A DNA stretch of 64,000 nucleotides. Origin: Ascoidea asiatica (taxonomy: Eukaryota; Ascomycota; Saccharomycetes; Ascoideales; Ascoideaceae). The notes beneath the pieces were generated by a model that was given only the letters and a program-made list of their open reading frames with translations, was not told the origin of the DNA and searched no databases. The translations under genes were made by a program, and so were the position numbers. Of the stretch, positions 32,501-41,947 are shown in pieces (within the stretch, counting starts at the first letter, position 1; each line of letters starts with the position of its first letter). The stretch is from positions 1,268,722 through 1,332,721 of the forward strand of contig BCKQ01000001.1 in NCBI GenBank assembly GCA_001600695.1. Reading direction: 5' to 3'.

Positions 32501-32595
32501 CGTTTTTAGAGAATTATTCAGATGGATATGATAGTGATATAGTTATTACTGGACATAAAAATATTTCAGAGAATGAAGATATAGATCTGAGCTAA
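29575..32595 (+). CDS. Uncharacterised large charged protein
   Basis: I do not recognise this 1006-residue protein. It starts with a Lys/Glu/Ser-rich coiled or disordered stretch (about residues 35-95). A more ordinary, probably folded region follows (about 100-300), with the segments SVSFLKYSYFVARNSI and SVTMLTRFLIQILEPDL. An NNH repeat (seven units, about residues 345-362) is encoded by a 9-bp DNA repeat at about 30603-30668. Clusters such as KRRKTNSHRN and KKRKL look like nuclear signals. Near residues 760-830 is the best C-terminal candidate domain: GGLYGKNNWDYEPWHEGS, then GKRERKKVNYKEK. The C-terminus is acidic. A nuclear or chromatin role is plausible but unproven. An internal ATG at 29659 is an alternative start. 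Confidence 0.6.
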   Translation: MYKANCINHDRGKSQEDASFNSAKLKSYMTPITNQQKDEKKMKEEEEKRKSKKEEEKEKSSKSKEKGKKKLKEKEKRKSRSKSPKSPKSLNSDSVSFLKYSYFVARNSIEKNDSIFDFAESLGLLKINMNIQNMNNIPDPSLSIFSPPTINSVTMLTRFLIQILEPDLNYTNITTINSKNKKNSNYQNQVLDSDYLLSRNEIFDIFFHLCEILCLNINISENESENLFELDNNTNIKSNKRKNNSKKKKFEITKDFIQKIISAIFKFITFNKDSDDIIFKGIRLKQKYRKIFGKYSESLIFQENSQFNENNEKSQTPVDFNSDQPSIFYSSNNSSNTSNNDFNNPNNHNNHNNHNNHNNHNNHNNKLAKLFYDPHFFLYFIFEDHFNPFAKKFSKIINGEKSEDSNDSKHLDDSDDFDSFFNCNNDDFSNFDKKNKFTKVLRNRILLYLNSDSNSNSINEYLNDIQKSIKRETVQENNKNIIEIITKVSFEDSPVLFINENFLSNIFEKSNRLNVPILIIKNEKNNENFKKFSNLVKECEINFDNLESESSKNIKLDINLDKESDKKLNKFEKKTRVKYNRFKTKRRKTNSHRNLEKIKRPITKSKIFSNSIFHKDIIKGKQISDNESNEENIPFKDSSYSNSEIKANENENENENANENAKENEKEIHKSKTPFSIKHDSDSDSIPLSQYTKRNSLQPNKKRKLIEENIIESNKEEKEKEKEKGKKDVKVKVKVKKENIFKFEDDDGFKIEKTIPKGGLYGKNNWDYEPWHEGSIENKLEIDLNNVILGKRERKKVNYKEKIGPLAKIRKNRRKYRYNYDYKIKEEEEEEGKEEFEAKEVNNVNREEKRFVILDENSNIVHTSDIYNKKKEDEEKEEKEEKEEVALSNKSLETYFDTDENYDSMGDTASPKLTSNTLETLNSRKTLNEQIDIDEEYIDNDDGIEINNSIYNEHRDNYYENIFLDSDYEKNEYKDTFLENYSDGYDSDIVITGHKNISENEDIDLS

Positions 32596-32677
32596 GAAAG
32601 ACATTAATTGAATAAATTTCAGGAAAGAAGAATGAATGAAGTTAATTATTAATTAGTTCATTCATTTTTTTATTTTT

Positions 32678-32708
<31 letters not shown>

Positions 32709-35349
32709 TTATATTGTATATTATGAAACGTTTAATGATGAATTTTTGTTTAAATTATTTAACTATTCAATTAAATCTAATTGAATCCAAGAAAGTGGGG
32801 TCGTGTAGTATTACGTTTAAATATGTTGGCTAAGGTACTAGGAAGTACTAGGAAGTACTGAGGGTGGCTAATGAACCTAAAAGTGAACAGAAATTAATTT
32901 TATTTTTTCCTTGTTACAAAAAAGGAAACTTTAAAATTCTGTGATTTTAAAATTTTTTGAGGTGACTTCTGTGCCGCGGGGCAGGTGAACGCCGCGGGTG
33001 TTGAAATCTATTTTTTTTCCTTTTTTTTTTTATACAAGGATTGTTTGATTTCTTAAGGGAATAATTATTGGAAAAAAAGATACTAATAGATTCAGAGTAA
33101 GATTAATTGATTGATAAGGTAGACCATACCATTACAAATATAAATATAAATTGATTTCCTTTTTGAATGAATTCCCTGATTTTTAAATCCTTTAAATATT
33201 ATTCTTTTTCTTTTCTTTAGTTTTTTTTTTTTAAAAATGGATAAAAAAAGATTAAGAATTGCCATTAAATGGCTCAATTTTTTATTATAATAAATGAATA
33301 AAAAGAATTAATTGTTGGTTTAATAGATTAAATTTGATTTATTTGAATTATTTGGTAATTTAATTCTTTCGCCGGTTTTATTTATCAGTAATCAATTAAA
33401 TTATTTCAAAATATTCCTGATTATTATAGATAATTATAGATTAATCCAAATGATTTCAGATCTTTTCAGATTCTTTTCAGATTCTTTTAGATTCATTCAG
33501 ATTCATTCAGATTCATTCAGATTTATTCAGAGTAAGATAATCAAGAAAAAAATAAATGACTTTTAGTTCTTAGAATTTGAAGCTCGTTTATTATTTGACT
33601 TGAATACCACTTATTTATTTCTTGGTATTCTCCATACTTTCTGATACTCTTCATATTCTTGGTATCTTTCCTTTATATCCATTCTTCTTCTTACTCAATT
33701 TCTATTTGATTCCATTTAATTTGCTTTATCCTCTTCTTGTTTTATCATCTTTTTCTTTTTGTGTTCAGAGAAAAGGCAGAGAAAAGTCCCATGGGGAGCA
33801 CGCAGCGGACCCGTGGGCAAAGAGAAATGGCCCGCTCGGGACCAAAGCACTGGGCCCACAGCACTGGGCCGAGGGGAAGCGGTGCCAGAAGGCGTGTCTT
33901 CCGCGGCTCGTATTCTTTTGTTTGTTGTTTGTGGAGGGCTTGTGAAAATGAGATGAAATGAAAGTAAAAGTAAATTGAAATCAAAAGGAAAGTGGAATTG
34001 AATTGAAAATGAATGACTCCAGATGCAATGAAGATGTAATCGAAAGATGTAATCAAGAATGAATCCAAACTCAATGAAAATGCAATCATAATACATTTTA
34101 TCAATCCAAAATCAAAAGATACTTTGAGATACATTTATTATTGATTGTGATAGAATTCATTTCAATAAATATAAAGTAAATTTCAAAGTGGTTGAATATT
34201 ATTATTAATATTAACTTGAAAATCCTAAGGGAATGAGTCCAAAATATAAAGAAGTCATTTTGATAAAAGTATAACAACATTGGTTCATGTTGTTTCTCTA
34301 GAACTGAAATGGAAACCAAAAAAGATAAGCAAATCTCCTTCCAGACTTTTAAAGGATCCAATTTCTTATCAGAGCACGTCACTTCACTCGCCCTCACAAG
34401 ACCAGACATCCTCAAAGCAGTTCGAGAGCAGTTCAAAAGCACTTTCAAAGCATGTTTTAAAACAAAAATAGACAAAACCACAAACAGAACCAGAAACAAA
34501 ACAAAGAACTCCAGCACAAAAAGACAATTGCTGAGAATAAAACCACAAACACAATCACAAAAGTGAATAGCAATTGTCAATAACAAACTAAGTGGAATTG
34601 AAAAGAATTGGTGATAATTCAAATGGTAGTTCAAGTTGTAATTGAATTCAAACGATAATTCGAGTGGTTAGCATTATTCAATATTAGGAAATAAAGAATA
34701 ATTGCAATTGCAATCATATCAAGAAACAACTGAAAAACAAGTCATTGTTCTTGTTCTGTCTTTTCTCTTCTAAGTGCAGTAATTTCAACTCTATTCCAAT
34801 TCAATTCAATTCATCTTCAATTCAATTTCAAATCGACATTAAAATTCATAAAATATTTCCAAAAACTTTACTTTTCTTAATTTTCTTTTAGTTTTTTAAT
34901 ACTCCCGAAACTGGCCAATTGAATTCGATTTTTGTTGCCTCTGTTTCCATTTTATTTCTATTCACTACTTTCTACTTTACTTATTAACCTTATTAACTAT
35001 ACTTTTACTCTTACACTGTTTATTCTCTCATTTAAAACAAATATTCTTTAATATCCACTTTATCCATTATATCCATTTCAATTTAATATTCAATTTCATA
35101 ATCAATTTCATTTACAATTTCATATACAATTCAATTTCAAATTCATTTTCAAATAATATAAATATCTCTATATTTTCTATATATTTCTCAATTTTAATTC
35201 AGGTTTTTAATTATCTTTTAATTATTTTATTTATTTATTTTACTTTATTTAATTTATTTAAATAAATTTCTTTGCGTTTAGTCAATTTCAATTTCTATTT
35301 CTATTTCTATTACAATTATACTCTTCTTTATTATATTATAAATATTATT
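32596..35349. other. Long intergenic region (2.75 kb) upstream of URC1
   Basis: No convincing protein gene is seen. It contains two GCCGCGGG copies 18 bases apart (32973-32980 and 32991-32998), an 11-bp TTCAGATTCAT-type minisatellite (about 33455-33531), and an isolated GC-rich island (about 33770-33925) with a direct repeat AGCACTGGGCC at 33846-33856 and 33860-33870. An 85-codon Lys/Thr-rich ORF at 34309-34566 has a less AT-rich composition than its surroundings but no family I recognise. The last 600 bases are pyrimidine- and AT-rich promoter-like sequence leading into URC1. Confidence 0.55.
33770..33925. other. GC-rich island in AT-rich DNA
   Basis: A compact island stands out strongly from flanking AT-rich sequence. 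It carries a tandem-like direct repeat AGCACTGGGCC with 14-bp period. Several overlapping ORFs cross it on both strands, which argues against a single protein and is what GC-rich DNA does by chance. It could be a structured RNA or an enhancer-like element. Confidence 0.45.
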
Positions 35350-36720
35350 ATGGCTCCAGCTGCTGTTTTACCTTTACCAATTTTAAATCAATTTTCAAAA
35401 TTTAATAGACAAATTAATTATGATTTAAAAGATGAAATTGAAAATGAAGATGATTATAATGATTTAATTAAAGATGTTATTTTAGCTACTTATCCAAATG
35501 ATCCAAATATTAATCCAATTAAAATTAATTGGGCTTCAAAAAATTTTGAAATTAGAAATCCAATAATAATTTCTTCAAAATTTGGTAATAATTTATCTTT
35601 TCATAATTCAATTGGTTGTTATATGGGTTGTTATAATATTTATTCAGCTTTATCAATTGCAACTGAAAGATTAGATCCATTATTTAAACCTGATTTTAAA
35701 AATGCTGAACCTGCTTTTAATTTTAAACCACAACCTTCTTGGTTTGAAGAAAATAAAATTATTTCAATAGATCCTTTAGGTCATAATTCTCCATGGATTT
35801 TTAATAATTTAATTGAAAAAAAAAATATTTCAATTAGACCAACAATTTCTGTAACAAAAGCAAATTTACAAATTACAGAAATTACTCAAGAAATTTTAAA
35901 TAATAATTTAAAAATTGATGGTAAAATTGTTTTAAATAAAAAAGGTGATATTGCTGTAACAAAATTAGCAATTGATCCAGTTTGGTATTTACCTGGTTTT
36001 GCAAAAAGATTTAATATTAGTGAATATAAATTAAGAAATATTTTATTTAATCATACAAATGGTATGTATCCAGAATTAATTACAAGACCTGATATTAAAG
36101 TTTTTTTACCTCCAATTGGTGGTTCAACTGCATATATTTTTGGTGATCCAAATTATTTATCAAATTCAGAAAAAAATTTAACTTTAAGAATTCATGATTC
36201 TTGTTCAAGTAGTGATGTATTTTGTTCAGATATTTGTACTTGTAGACCATATTTAATTTATAGTATTATTGAAAGTATTAAACAAGCTCAAAATGGTGGT
36301 GTTGGTTTAGTTGTTTATTTTCAAAAAGAAGGTAGAAGTTTAGGTGAAGTTACTAAATTTTTAGTTTATAATGCAAGAAAAAGATCTGGTGATAAAGCTT
36401 GTGATTATTTTAAAAGAACAGAATTAATTGCAGGTGTTAAAGATATGAGATTTCAAGAATTAATGCCAGATATTTTACATTTTTTTGGTATTAAAAAAAT
36501 TGATAATTTATTATCAATGTCAAATATGAAATATAATTCTATAGTTAAAAGTGGAATTAAAGTAATTAATAGAATACCATTACCCGAAAATTTAATTCCG
36601 GCTGATGGCAATGTTGAAATTGATGCCAAAATTCAGTCGGGATATTTTACAACTGGTCATATTCCATCAAAAGATGAATTGGCTTCAGTTAAAGGAAAAT
36701 CTTGGAATGATTTTAATTAA
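35350..36720 (+). CDS. URC1: GTP cyclohydrolase II-like protein, Urc1 type
   Basis: The start is the ATG at 35350 (MAPAAVLPLP), giving 456 residues; an upstream in-frame TTG is not used. The C-terminal half matches the GTP cyclohydrolase II fold: RIHDSCSSSDVFCSDICTCRPY carries the cysteine cluster that in RibA binds zinc, and VVYFQKEGRSLGEVTKFLVYNARK matches the EGRGIGL helix region. An N-terminal block of about 200 residues precedes it, as in Urc1 proteins of uracil catabolism and unlike the shorter Rib1. In Lachancea kluyveri URC genes use uracil as a nitrogen source by a non-classical pathway. No other URC gene is in this window. The C-terminus, TTGHIPSKDEL, is well formed. Confidence 0.83.
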   Translation: MAPAAVLPLPILNQFSKFNRQINYDLKDEIENEDDYNDLIKDVILATYPNDPNINPIKINWASKNFEIRNPIIISSKFGNNLSFHNSIGCYMGCYNIYSALSIATERLDPLFKPDFKNAEPAFNFKPQPSWFEENKIISIDPLGHNSPWIFNNLIEKKNISIRPTISVTKANLQITEITQEILNNNLKIDGKIVLNKKGDIAVTKLAIDPVWYLPGFAKRFNISEYKLRNILFNHTNGMYPELITRPDIKVFLPPIGGSTAYIFGDPNYLSNSEKNLTLRIHDSCSSSDVFCSDICTCRPYLIYSIIESIKQAQNGGVGLVVYFQKEGRSLGEVTKFLVYNARKRSGDKACDYFKRTELIAGVKDMRFQELMPDILHFFGIKKIDNLLSMSNMKYNSIVKSGIKVINRIPLPENLIPADGNVEIDAKIQSGYFTTGHIPSKDELASVKGKSWNDFN

Positions 36721-37211
36721 AAAAAAAAGTAAAATTTTTTTTTTTTTTTTTTGACTAAAATTTATTTCGTTTTTTTTCGTAAAAATTGATTATTTTGTTT
36801 TCAATTTCATTTTATTTTATTTTATTTTTCCTTAGTTATTTATTCTTTTATTTACTTTTTTCATTTTGATTTTTGATTTTGTTTGAAATTTTGATTTTGA
36901 TTTTCAATTCTTTTTTTCAATTCATTTTATGATTTTATATTTTCTTTTCCAATTCATTTTTTTTGTCTTTTCTTTCCTTTTTTCTATCTTTTTCCTATCT
37001 TTTTTTTATCTTTTTTTTCTTTTTAACAAAATTAGTTAGTTTTTCTATAGTAATATATATATATTTATAAATAAATTATTTCAATTTTTTAAAAATCTTT
37101 TCCATAAAACTATTTCAAGTGATTCCATAAATTGATAAATTATTTTATCAATCAGGTAGAATTATATTAATAATAACCAAGAAAAAAAAAAAAAAGAAAA
37201 AAAAACCCAGA
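36721..37211. other. T-rich 3' region of URC1 and tRNA terminator
   Basis: About 36721-37030 is strongly T-rich on the plus strand with many TTTT runs, probably the URC1 3' UTR and terminator. At about 37182-37205 an A-run on the plus strand is a T-run on the tRNA strand, just past the tRNA 3' end, and fits a Pol III terminator. Confidence 0.5.
37182..37205 (-). terminator. Pol III terminator of tRNA-Ser
   Basis: On the minus strand the tRNA 3' end is followed within seven bases by long T-runs broken by a single C, the usual RNA polymerase III stop signal. Confidence 0.7.
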
Positions 37212-37314
37212 CGTTACAGACAGGATTCGAACCTGCGAAGGATAAACCCAATGCCTAAACTGCTTTTACTAGAAAGTTAGCAGGGCATCGCCTTAACCTC
37301 TCGGCCACAGTAAC
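37212..37314 (-). tRNA. tS(GCU): tRNA-Ser(GCT), with intron
   Basis: The minus strand folds as a class II tRNA. An acceptor GTTACTG pairs with CTGTAAC; the D arm is GCC/GGC; the anticodon loop is C-T-GCT-A-A; a long variable arm GGGTTTATCC is present; the T arm reads GCAGG-TTCGAAT-CCTGT with the GGTTCGAATCC B box; G is the discriminator. An intron of 21 bases follows the base after the anticodon, and it contains AGC, able to pair with anticodon GCT as in other intron-containing tRNAs. The sixth acceptor pair is T-T (unpaired). It reads AGC and AGT serine codons. It is not the CAG-anticodon Ser tRNA of CTG-clade yeasts. Confidence 0.96.
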
Positions 37315-38020
37315 GTTTGCTTGAAAGTTTTCGAAATATTCAACACATGAGTTTCTCTTCTTACTCTGGTCACATGTCATAATTCTTTAGACCATTTTTG
37401 ACCCGTGTCTTTGGATGCTTTTCTTTTTTTTGTTTCTGTTTCTATAAATAGATTCTTCGATACGCTGACGTTAGCAGGGGTCCCACACTGACGCGTCAGC
37501 CTTATTTATTTCTCACAAATAACCTTTTCACGCGTTTATTTTTTTTGTTTCAGAACTGGAAAACCAACACACTCATTTTTGTGTTCTTCGTTCCTGAAGA
37601 TTTTATTTCGCATTATCGCTAAGGAATTATTATGAGTTTGAATATGAAAGAAAGAAAGAAAGAAAGAAAGAATTATTGCAATTGAATTTACTTCCTGAGT
37701 GGTTTTAATATTAGTATTAGTTTTAGAGTGACAAGTTATCTATTTTGCAATCTAGTTCTTTTAATCTCATTGTAACTCATCTCATTCATTGACTTAAATA
37801 ATATTTGTGTTTTAGATCCTTATTTATCAAATACATTTACTTAAATTAATCAACTCAATTAATCAACTCAATTATTCAACTATTCAATTATTCTTCTGGT
37901 CAATTATTCAATATTCTAGTCTAAATCAACTTATCAATCTTTCAGCCTTACAATTCTTTAAACTATCAATCTTTTAATATTTCAACTTATTGAACTTAAT
38001 AAAATTATAAAATTAAAAAA
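37315..38020. promoter_or_regulatory. Divergent region between tRNA-Ser and SSO
   Basis: It contains GCTGACGTTAGC near 37464, a perfect palindrome TGACGCGTCA at 37489-37498, and a second ACGCGT at 37530-37535 (MCB-type boxes). A GAAA microsatellite lies at about 37648-37672. The last 250 bases are CAAT/TCAA-repeat-rich leader DNA for SSO. No gene is seen. Confidence 0.5.
37489..37535. promoter_or_regulatory. Two MCB-type ACGCGT boxes
   Basis: ACGCGT occurs inside the palindrome TGACGCGTCA (37489-37498) and again at 37530-37535. In yeasts ACGCGT binds the Mbp1/Swi6 complex. The boxes are 490-530 bases before SSO and about 180-220 bases from the tRNA, so the target is uncertain. Confidence 0.35.
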
Positions 38021-38893
38021 ATGAGTTACTCTTATGGTAATCAAAAACCAGGTGGTTCAAATCCATTTGATGAACATTCAAATTATGAGTTAAATAATGT
38101 TGATGATTCTGCAAATTTTTTTAATGAAATTAATAAAATTAAATTAAATTTAAAATCTTATTCAGATTTAATAAATCAAATTGAATCAACTCAAAAACGT
38201 TTATTAAATGAATTTGATGATGAACAAGAATCAATAACAAGAAAAGAATTAGATTCTTTATTAGCTCAAATTCAATCAAAACAAAATGATTTAAAATTTA
38301 AAATTTCTAAAATTGTTAAAAAATCTGGTTCAAATTCAGAAAAAAATGATCAAGCTGAAAATGTTAAAGAAGATTTTTTATCTTTAATTAATCATTTTAG
38401 ATTAATTCAATCTAATTTTAAAGATTCAAATAAACAACAAGCTGCAAGACAATATAAAATTATTAAACCAAATGCTTCTGATAATGAAATTTCTCAAGTT
38501 CTTGAAGAATTTGAATCTGGTAATTCTCAACAAATGTTTTCTCAAGCTTTATTAAATTCAAATAGAAGAGGTGAAGCAAAATCTGCTTTAGCTGAAGTTC
38601 AACAAAGACATCAAGAATTAATTAAAATTGAAAAATCAATGCAAGAATTAACTCAATTATTTACTGAAATGGAAGATTTAATAGCTGAACAAGATGAAGT
38701 TATTCAACAAATTGATCAAAATTTTGAAAAAGCTCAAACTGATGTTGAACAAGGTTTAGCTGAAACTGATAAAGCTGTAACAAGTGCTCAAAAAGCAAGA
38801 AAAAAGAAAAGATGGTGTATATTTATTGTTGTACTTATAGTTTTAATTCTTGTTGCAATTATTGTTGGTGCTGTTGCTGGTAGTTTAAAATGA
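38021..38893 (+). CDS. SSO1: Plasma-membrane t-SNARE (syntaxin), Sso1/Sso2 type
   Basis: This Qa-SNARE pairs with Sec9 and a v-SNARE (Snc) to fuse secretory vesicles with the plasma membrane. It has 290 residues, as in S. cerevisiae Sso1 (290). The order is a short N-terminal tail, an Habc-type helical bundle (about residues 25-155), a SNARE motif (about 190-255) with SALAEVQQRHQELIKIEKSM and a central LTQLFTEM carrying the ionic-layer Gln, a basic juxtamembrane KARKKKRW, and a C-terminal membrane anchor (about 266-288). The stop is TGA right after the anchor, where syntaxins end, which shows TGA is a stop in this genome. The symbol could equally be SSO2, since only one copy is visible. Confidence 0.93.
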   Translation: MSYSYGNQKPGGSNPFDEHSNYELNNVDDSANFFNEINKIKLNLKSYSDLINQIESTQKRLLNEFDDEQESITRKELDSLLAQIQSKQNDLKFKISKIVKKSGSNSEKNDQAENVKEDFLSLINHFRLIQSNFKDSNKQQAARQYKIIKPNASDNEISQVLEEFESGNSQQMFSQALLNSNRRGEAKSALAEVQQRHQELIKIEKSMQELTQLFTEMEDLIAEQDEVIQQIDQNFEKAQTDVEQGLAETDKAVTSAQKARKKKRWCIFIVVLIVLILVAIIVGAVAGSLK

Positions 38894-41350
38894 AAATAAA
38901 ATTTTTTTTTTTCTTTTTTGTAAATGACATATTTGTCTTAATAGACTCTCCTTTTGCCTTTCCCTTTAATCATCAATCAATTTATTCTTTTTTGTCTATC
39001 TGTCTTTTTACCTCTATTTATTTATCTATTTATTTATTTATTTGTTGTTTACTTGATATTTTTTCACATGTATGGTTCAATTTATTACTATACTTATTCA
39101 TTGTTTTTTAATAGTTCTTTATTTAATTTTGATTATTTTTTTTTTGCTCAATTTCAGTTCTTCAATATAAGTTACTTATCCATTTAAATTCTATTAACAA
39201 TTTCTTTCAAAAAAAAACAAAAAAAACAGAAAAGAAGATCATATCAAGTTTTTTTTTTAGAAATACAAACCCAATTACTCTTAAATATGAAGAAACTAGA
39301 ATAGTTACGAATATGCCCCTCTTTTCTGCTTCTAAATTTTTTTATATTCAATTATCCGGAAAAATGATTTTTAGAAGAAAAAAAAAAAAAAAAAAATTAG
39401 AAATAAACTAAATAAAATGAATACAAATAAAAATAATGTAAATCTATAAGAATCCGGATTAACTTTTAAATTAATTTACCCATTTTTTGATTTATTAACC
39501 AAATTTATTTGAACTGACATTTAATTATTAGAAACCATATTGAATTTAATCATGATTATTTTATTTTACTCATTCAAATCATAATTATTACAATAAATAT
39601 CATAAATTATTCCGATTTTTACCAGTTTTATTATTAAACTGTATGTAATACGGCACAATTTACGTTTCGGAAAAATTATGCTCCGGTTTATAGGAGTGAC
39701 AGAAATCCACGCCGCTGATCTCTCAAACTAATTTACTCTTTACCGGAACAATTATTCTTTTATAGTTACTTTATCTAAAAAACAGAGAAAATGATAAAAC
39801 AATTATTATTATTATTATTCTTGATAAAAAGACGTTTGAAGAAGAAAATTCGTTTTCTTCTTAAGTATGGAAATAAATACTGATAACAAGAATACTAGAT
39901 TAATCTCTTTTTTGTTGCAATTAATCTATGAATATAGCTAGTCTCGTTAGTCCAATAAATTCATCCATATTTTATAATATATGAGAAGTAAATCGTTTTC
40001 TCTATTGGAACAATCTTTGTGGATAAACACCGGCCCGTGTGCTACTCGTACTTTTGGTCTGCTTTAAACAACGCACCACCCCTTCTATCAGGCAGACTCT
40101 GCGTCCGGAGGAAACGAGATACCTTAAATGGATTCAAAACCTCTCTGTTCTGTCCACACACAAAATTATCCGAGTACAATGTATCCCAAAAGTATCGGGG
40201 AATCTAGGTTAATATATTATTTCAAGTGAACTTGGTATAGAGTAAAACCTAAATAACTCAATTCTTTATTTTTTTTTAAAAAAGAAGGTTGAACTTTTCA
40301 TTTAGCAAACTATCAAATATGAATAATATAATTTTGATACTTTTGAATTATATTGCTTTCAAACTTTTTCACTTACTAATATCTGTCTCAATTGAAGATA
40401 TGCGATTTATGTTTTTTTTTGTGAATGGAGATATTCTTTTAAGCAATAAAATATGAAATATTTGAAATCTTATTTCCACTCAATTTTAATGATTTCAATA
40501 CAGTAAGTACCTTGCGTAACTTTTAACTTGTTTATAATTCTTTCTGTTGCTCATTTGCTAAATTAAAGCAAGTTGTTAAATAAGATAAGGTCATTTTATA
40601 CCTTTTTCTCAAATGATTGAATAATCAAATGAGTTGCTTTCAAAAGAATAAAAGCAATTGAATTTCAAAAGGATCATAAATGAATTTAAGTGTGATTGAT
40701 TGAATTCATAAGAATAAATTGGAAAAAAAAAAAATGTACTTGTAATGCAAAGTGGGATTCCGAATTTCAACAACCAGACCATCCGATTCCCGATAGCAAA
40801 GGGATCTGCCTCAAAATTTCTAGTTACTTAGCTTTAGCCAGTAATTTTTCTTTATAATAAACATGAAGGTGAATTTATATGTTTCTTTGTATTAATTTAA
40901 ATTTTATTTGAATATAAATATGGAATTTCCATGAATTAATTAATATCTGTTATTACAAATAATATAATAAATGTATAAATATTCCATAAAAGTATAACTA
41001 TTTCAAAATTATATTTAATGATTCAAGTTTTTTATATTAAATTCAAAAGTCACTTTCTTAACTAATACTCATTTATTTTACTCGTTAGTACATTACTCAT
41101 CACCTCACTTTCATAAATAAGTTGACAGCTGAAGTAAAAGAAAAAGTAAACAATATTATAATTTAAATTTAAATATAAATTCATATTAATATTCATAGAA
41201 AATATTTCTTTCAGTTTTTATAATTTAATATTGCATTTTATATTAAAGAACATTTCATTACAATATTAATCAATATAAACATAAATTATAATACTTTATG
41301 ATAAGTTTTTATATAAATGCAACAAAATATAATATAATTTTTTTACAAAA
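38894..41350. other. Long intergenic region (2.46 kb)
   Basis: The first 300 bases are a T-rich SSO 3' region. After that it is AT-rich with no gene I can support. A slightly GC-richer patch (about 40015-40205) has small ORFs of no recognisable family. Near 39650-39740 there is another such patch. TTA and T tracts are frequent. There may be a non-coding RNA or a missed short gene here, but I see no positive evidence. Confidence 0.45.
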
Positions 41351-41947
41351 ATGAGTTTTAAAATTAGGAATTATTTCTTAAAATCCAAAAATAGAAGAAG
41401 TAATAGTTTTATAAATAAATTAAATAAATCAAATAATAAAAATGATAAAAAAAAACATGAAGATTATGATGAACCAATATTAGATATGAATTCAATAATA
41501 ACATTTACAAGTTCAATGATTTCAATAAAAATTAAATATTTACCAAATTATTCAAGAACAGTAACATTAATAGAATCTTTAGAACAAGAAATTATGGAAA
41601 ATAAGAATAATTTAAATAATGAAGAAGAATTGAAATTAAAAAATGATTTATTTTTATTATTAAAACAAATTACTTCATTACAATTAACAAATTGTAATGC
41701 AATTAAAGAATTATATACAATGAAAACAATGAAATATATTGAAGAAATTGATTCAATTAAAGAAGAATTTTTTAAATCTTCAAATAATTTTAAAAATACT
41801 CAAAATATTTATCAATCATTTTTAAAAAATAAAATTATTAATAATCAAAATTCAAATGATGAAATTAGAGAATTTACTCAAATTGAAGAAATTTTAAAAG
41901 ATTTAAATATATTTCATGAAGAAATTATAGAAGAATCAAAAAAATAA
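41351..41947 (+). CDS. Uncharacterised small coiled-coil protein
   Basis: This 198-residue protein is not recognised. A basic Asn/Lys/Ser-rich N-terminus (residues 1-35) is followed by an ordinary-looking helical region (about 45-195) with heptad-like spacing and many Glu, Lys, Ile and Leu. TVTLIESLEQEIMENKNNL and LLLKQITSLQLTNCNAIKEL suggest two or three long helices. No signal peptide or membrane segment is seen. The start is the ATG preceded by AT-rich leader sequence. Function is not assigned. Confidence 0.55.
   Translation: MSFKIRNYFLKSKNRRSNSFINKLNKSNNKNDKKKHEDYDEPILDMNSIITFTSSMISIKIKYLPNYSRTVTLIESLEQEIMENKNNLNNEEELKLKNDLFLLLKQITSLQLTNCNAIKELYTMKTMKYIEEIDSIKEEFFKSSNNFKNTQNIYQSFLKNKIINNQNSNDEIREFTQIEEILKDLNIFHEEIIEESKK

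Noticed and set aside
32795..32815. GTGTAGTAT resembling the U2 snRNA branch-recognition sequence
   Set aside because: The surrounding conserved U2 bases are absent; a chance match.
33622..34134. Several ORFs on both strands across the GC-rich island
   Set aside because: Mutually overlapping frames with Phe/Leu or Arg/Pro bias; no family recognised.
34101..34634. 177-residue minus-strand ORF
   Set aside because: Hydrophobic and low-complexity; it is antisense to the lysine-rich frame and has no family match that I can see.
35272..35349. Upstream extension of URC1 from TTG
   Set aside because: It encodes Phe/Tyr/Ile repeats from leader DNA and the natural ATG follows at 35350.
25098..38893. 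TGA as a sense codon
   Set aside because: SSO ends with TGA exactly at the syntaxin C-terminus and the lipase ends at TGA, so TGA is a normal stop here.
38890..39187. Two Phe/Ile/Leu-rich ORFs after SSO
   Set aside because: They result from T-rich 3' sequence and one begins inside the last codons of SSO.
40019..40207. 62-residue ORF in a GC-richer patch
   Set aside because: Short, starts at GTG and no family recognised.
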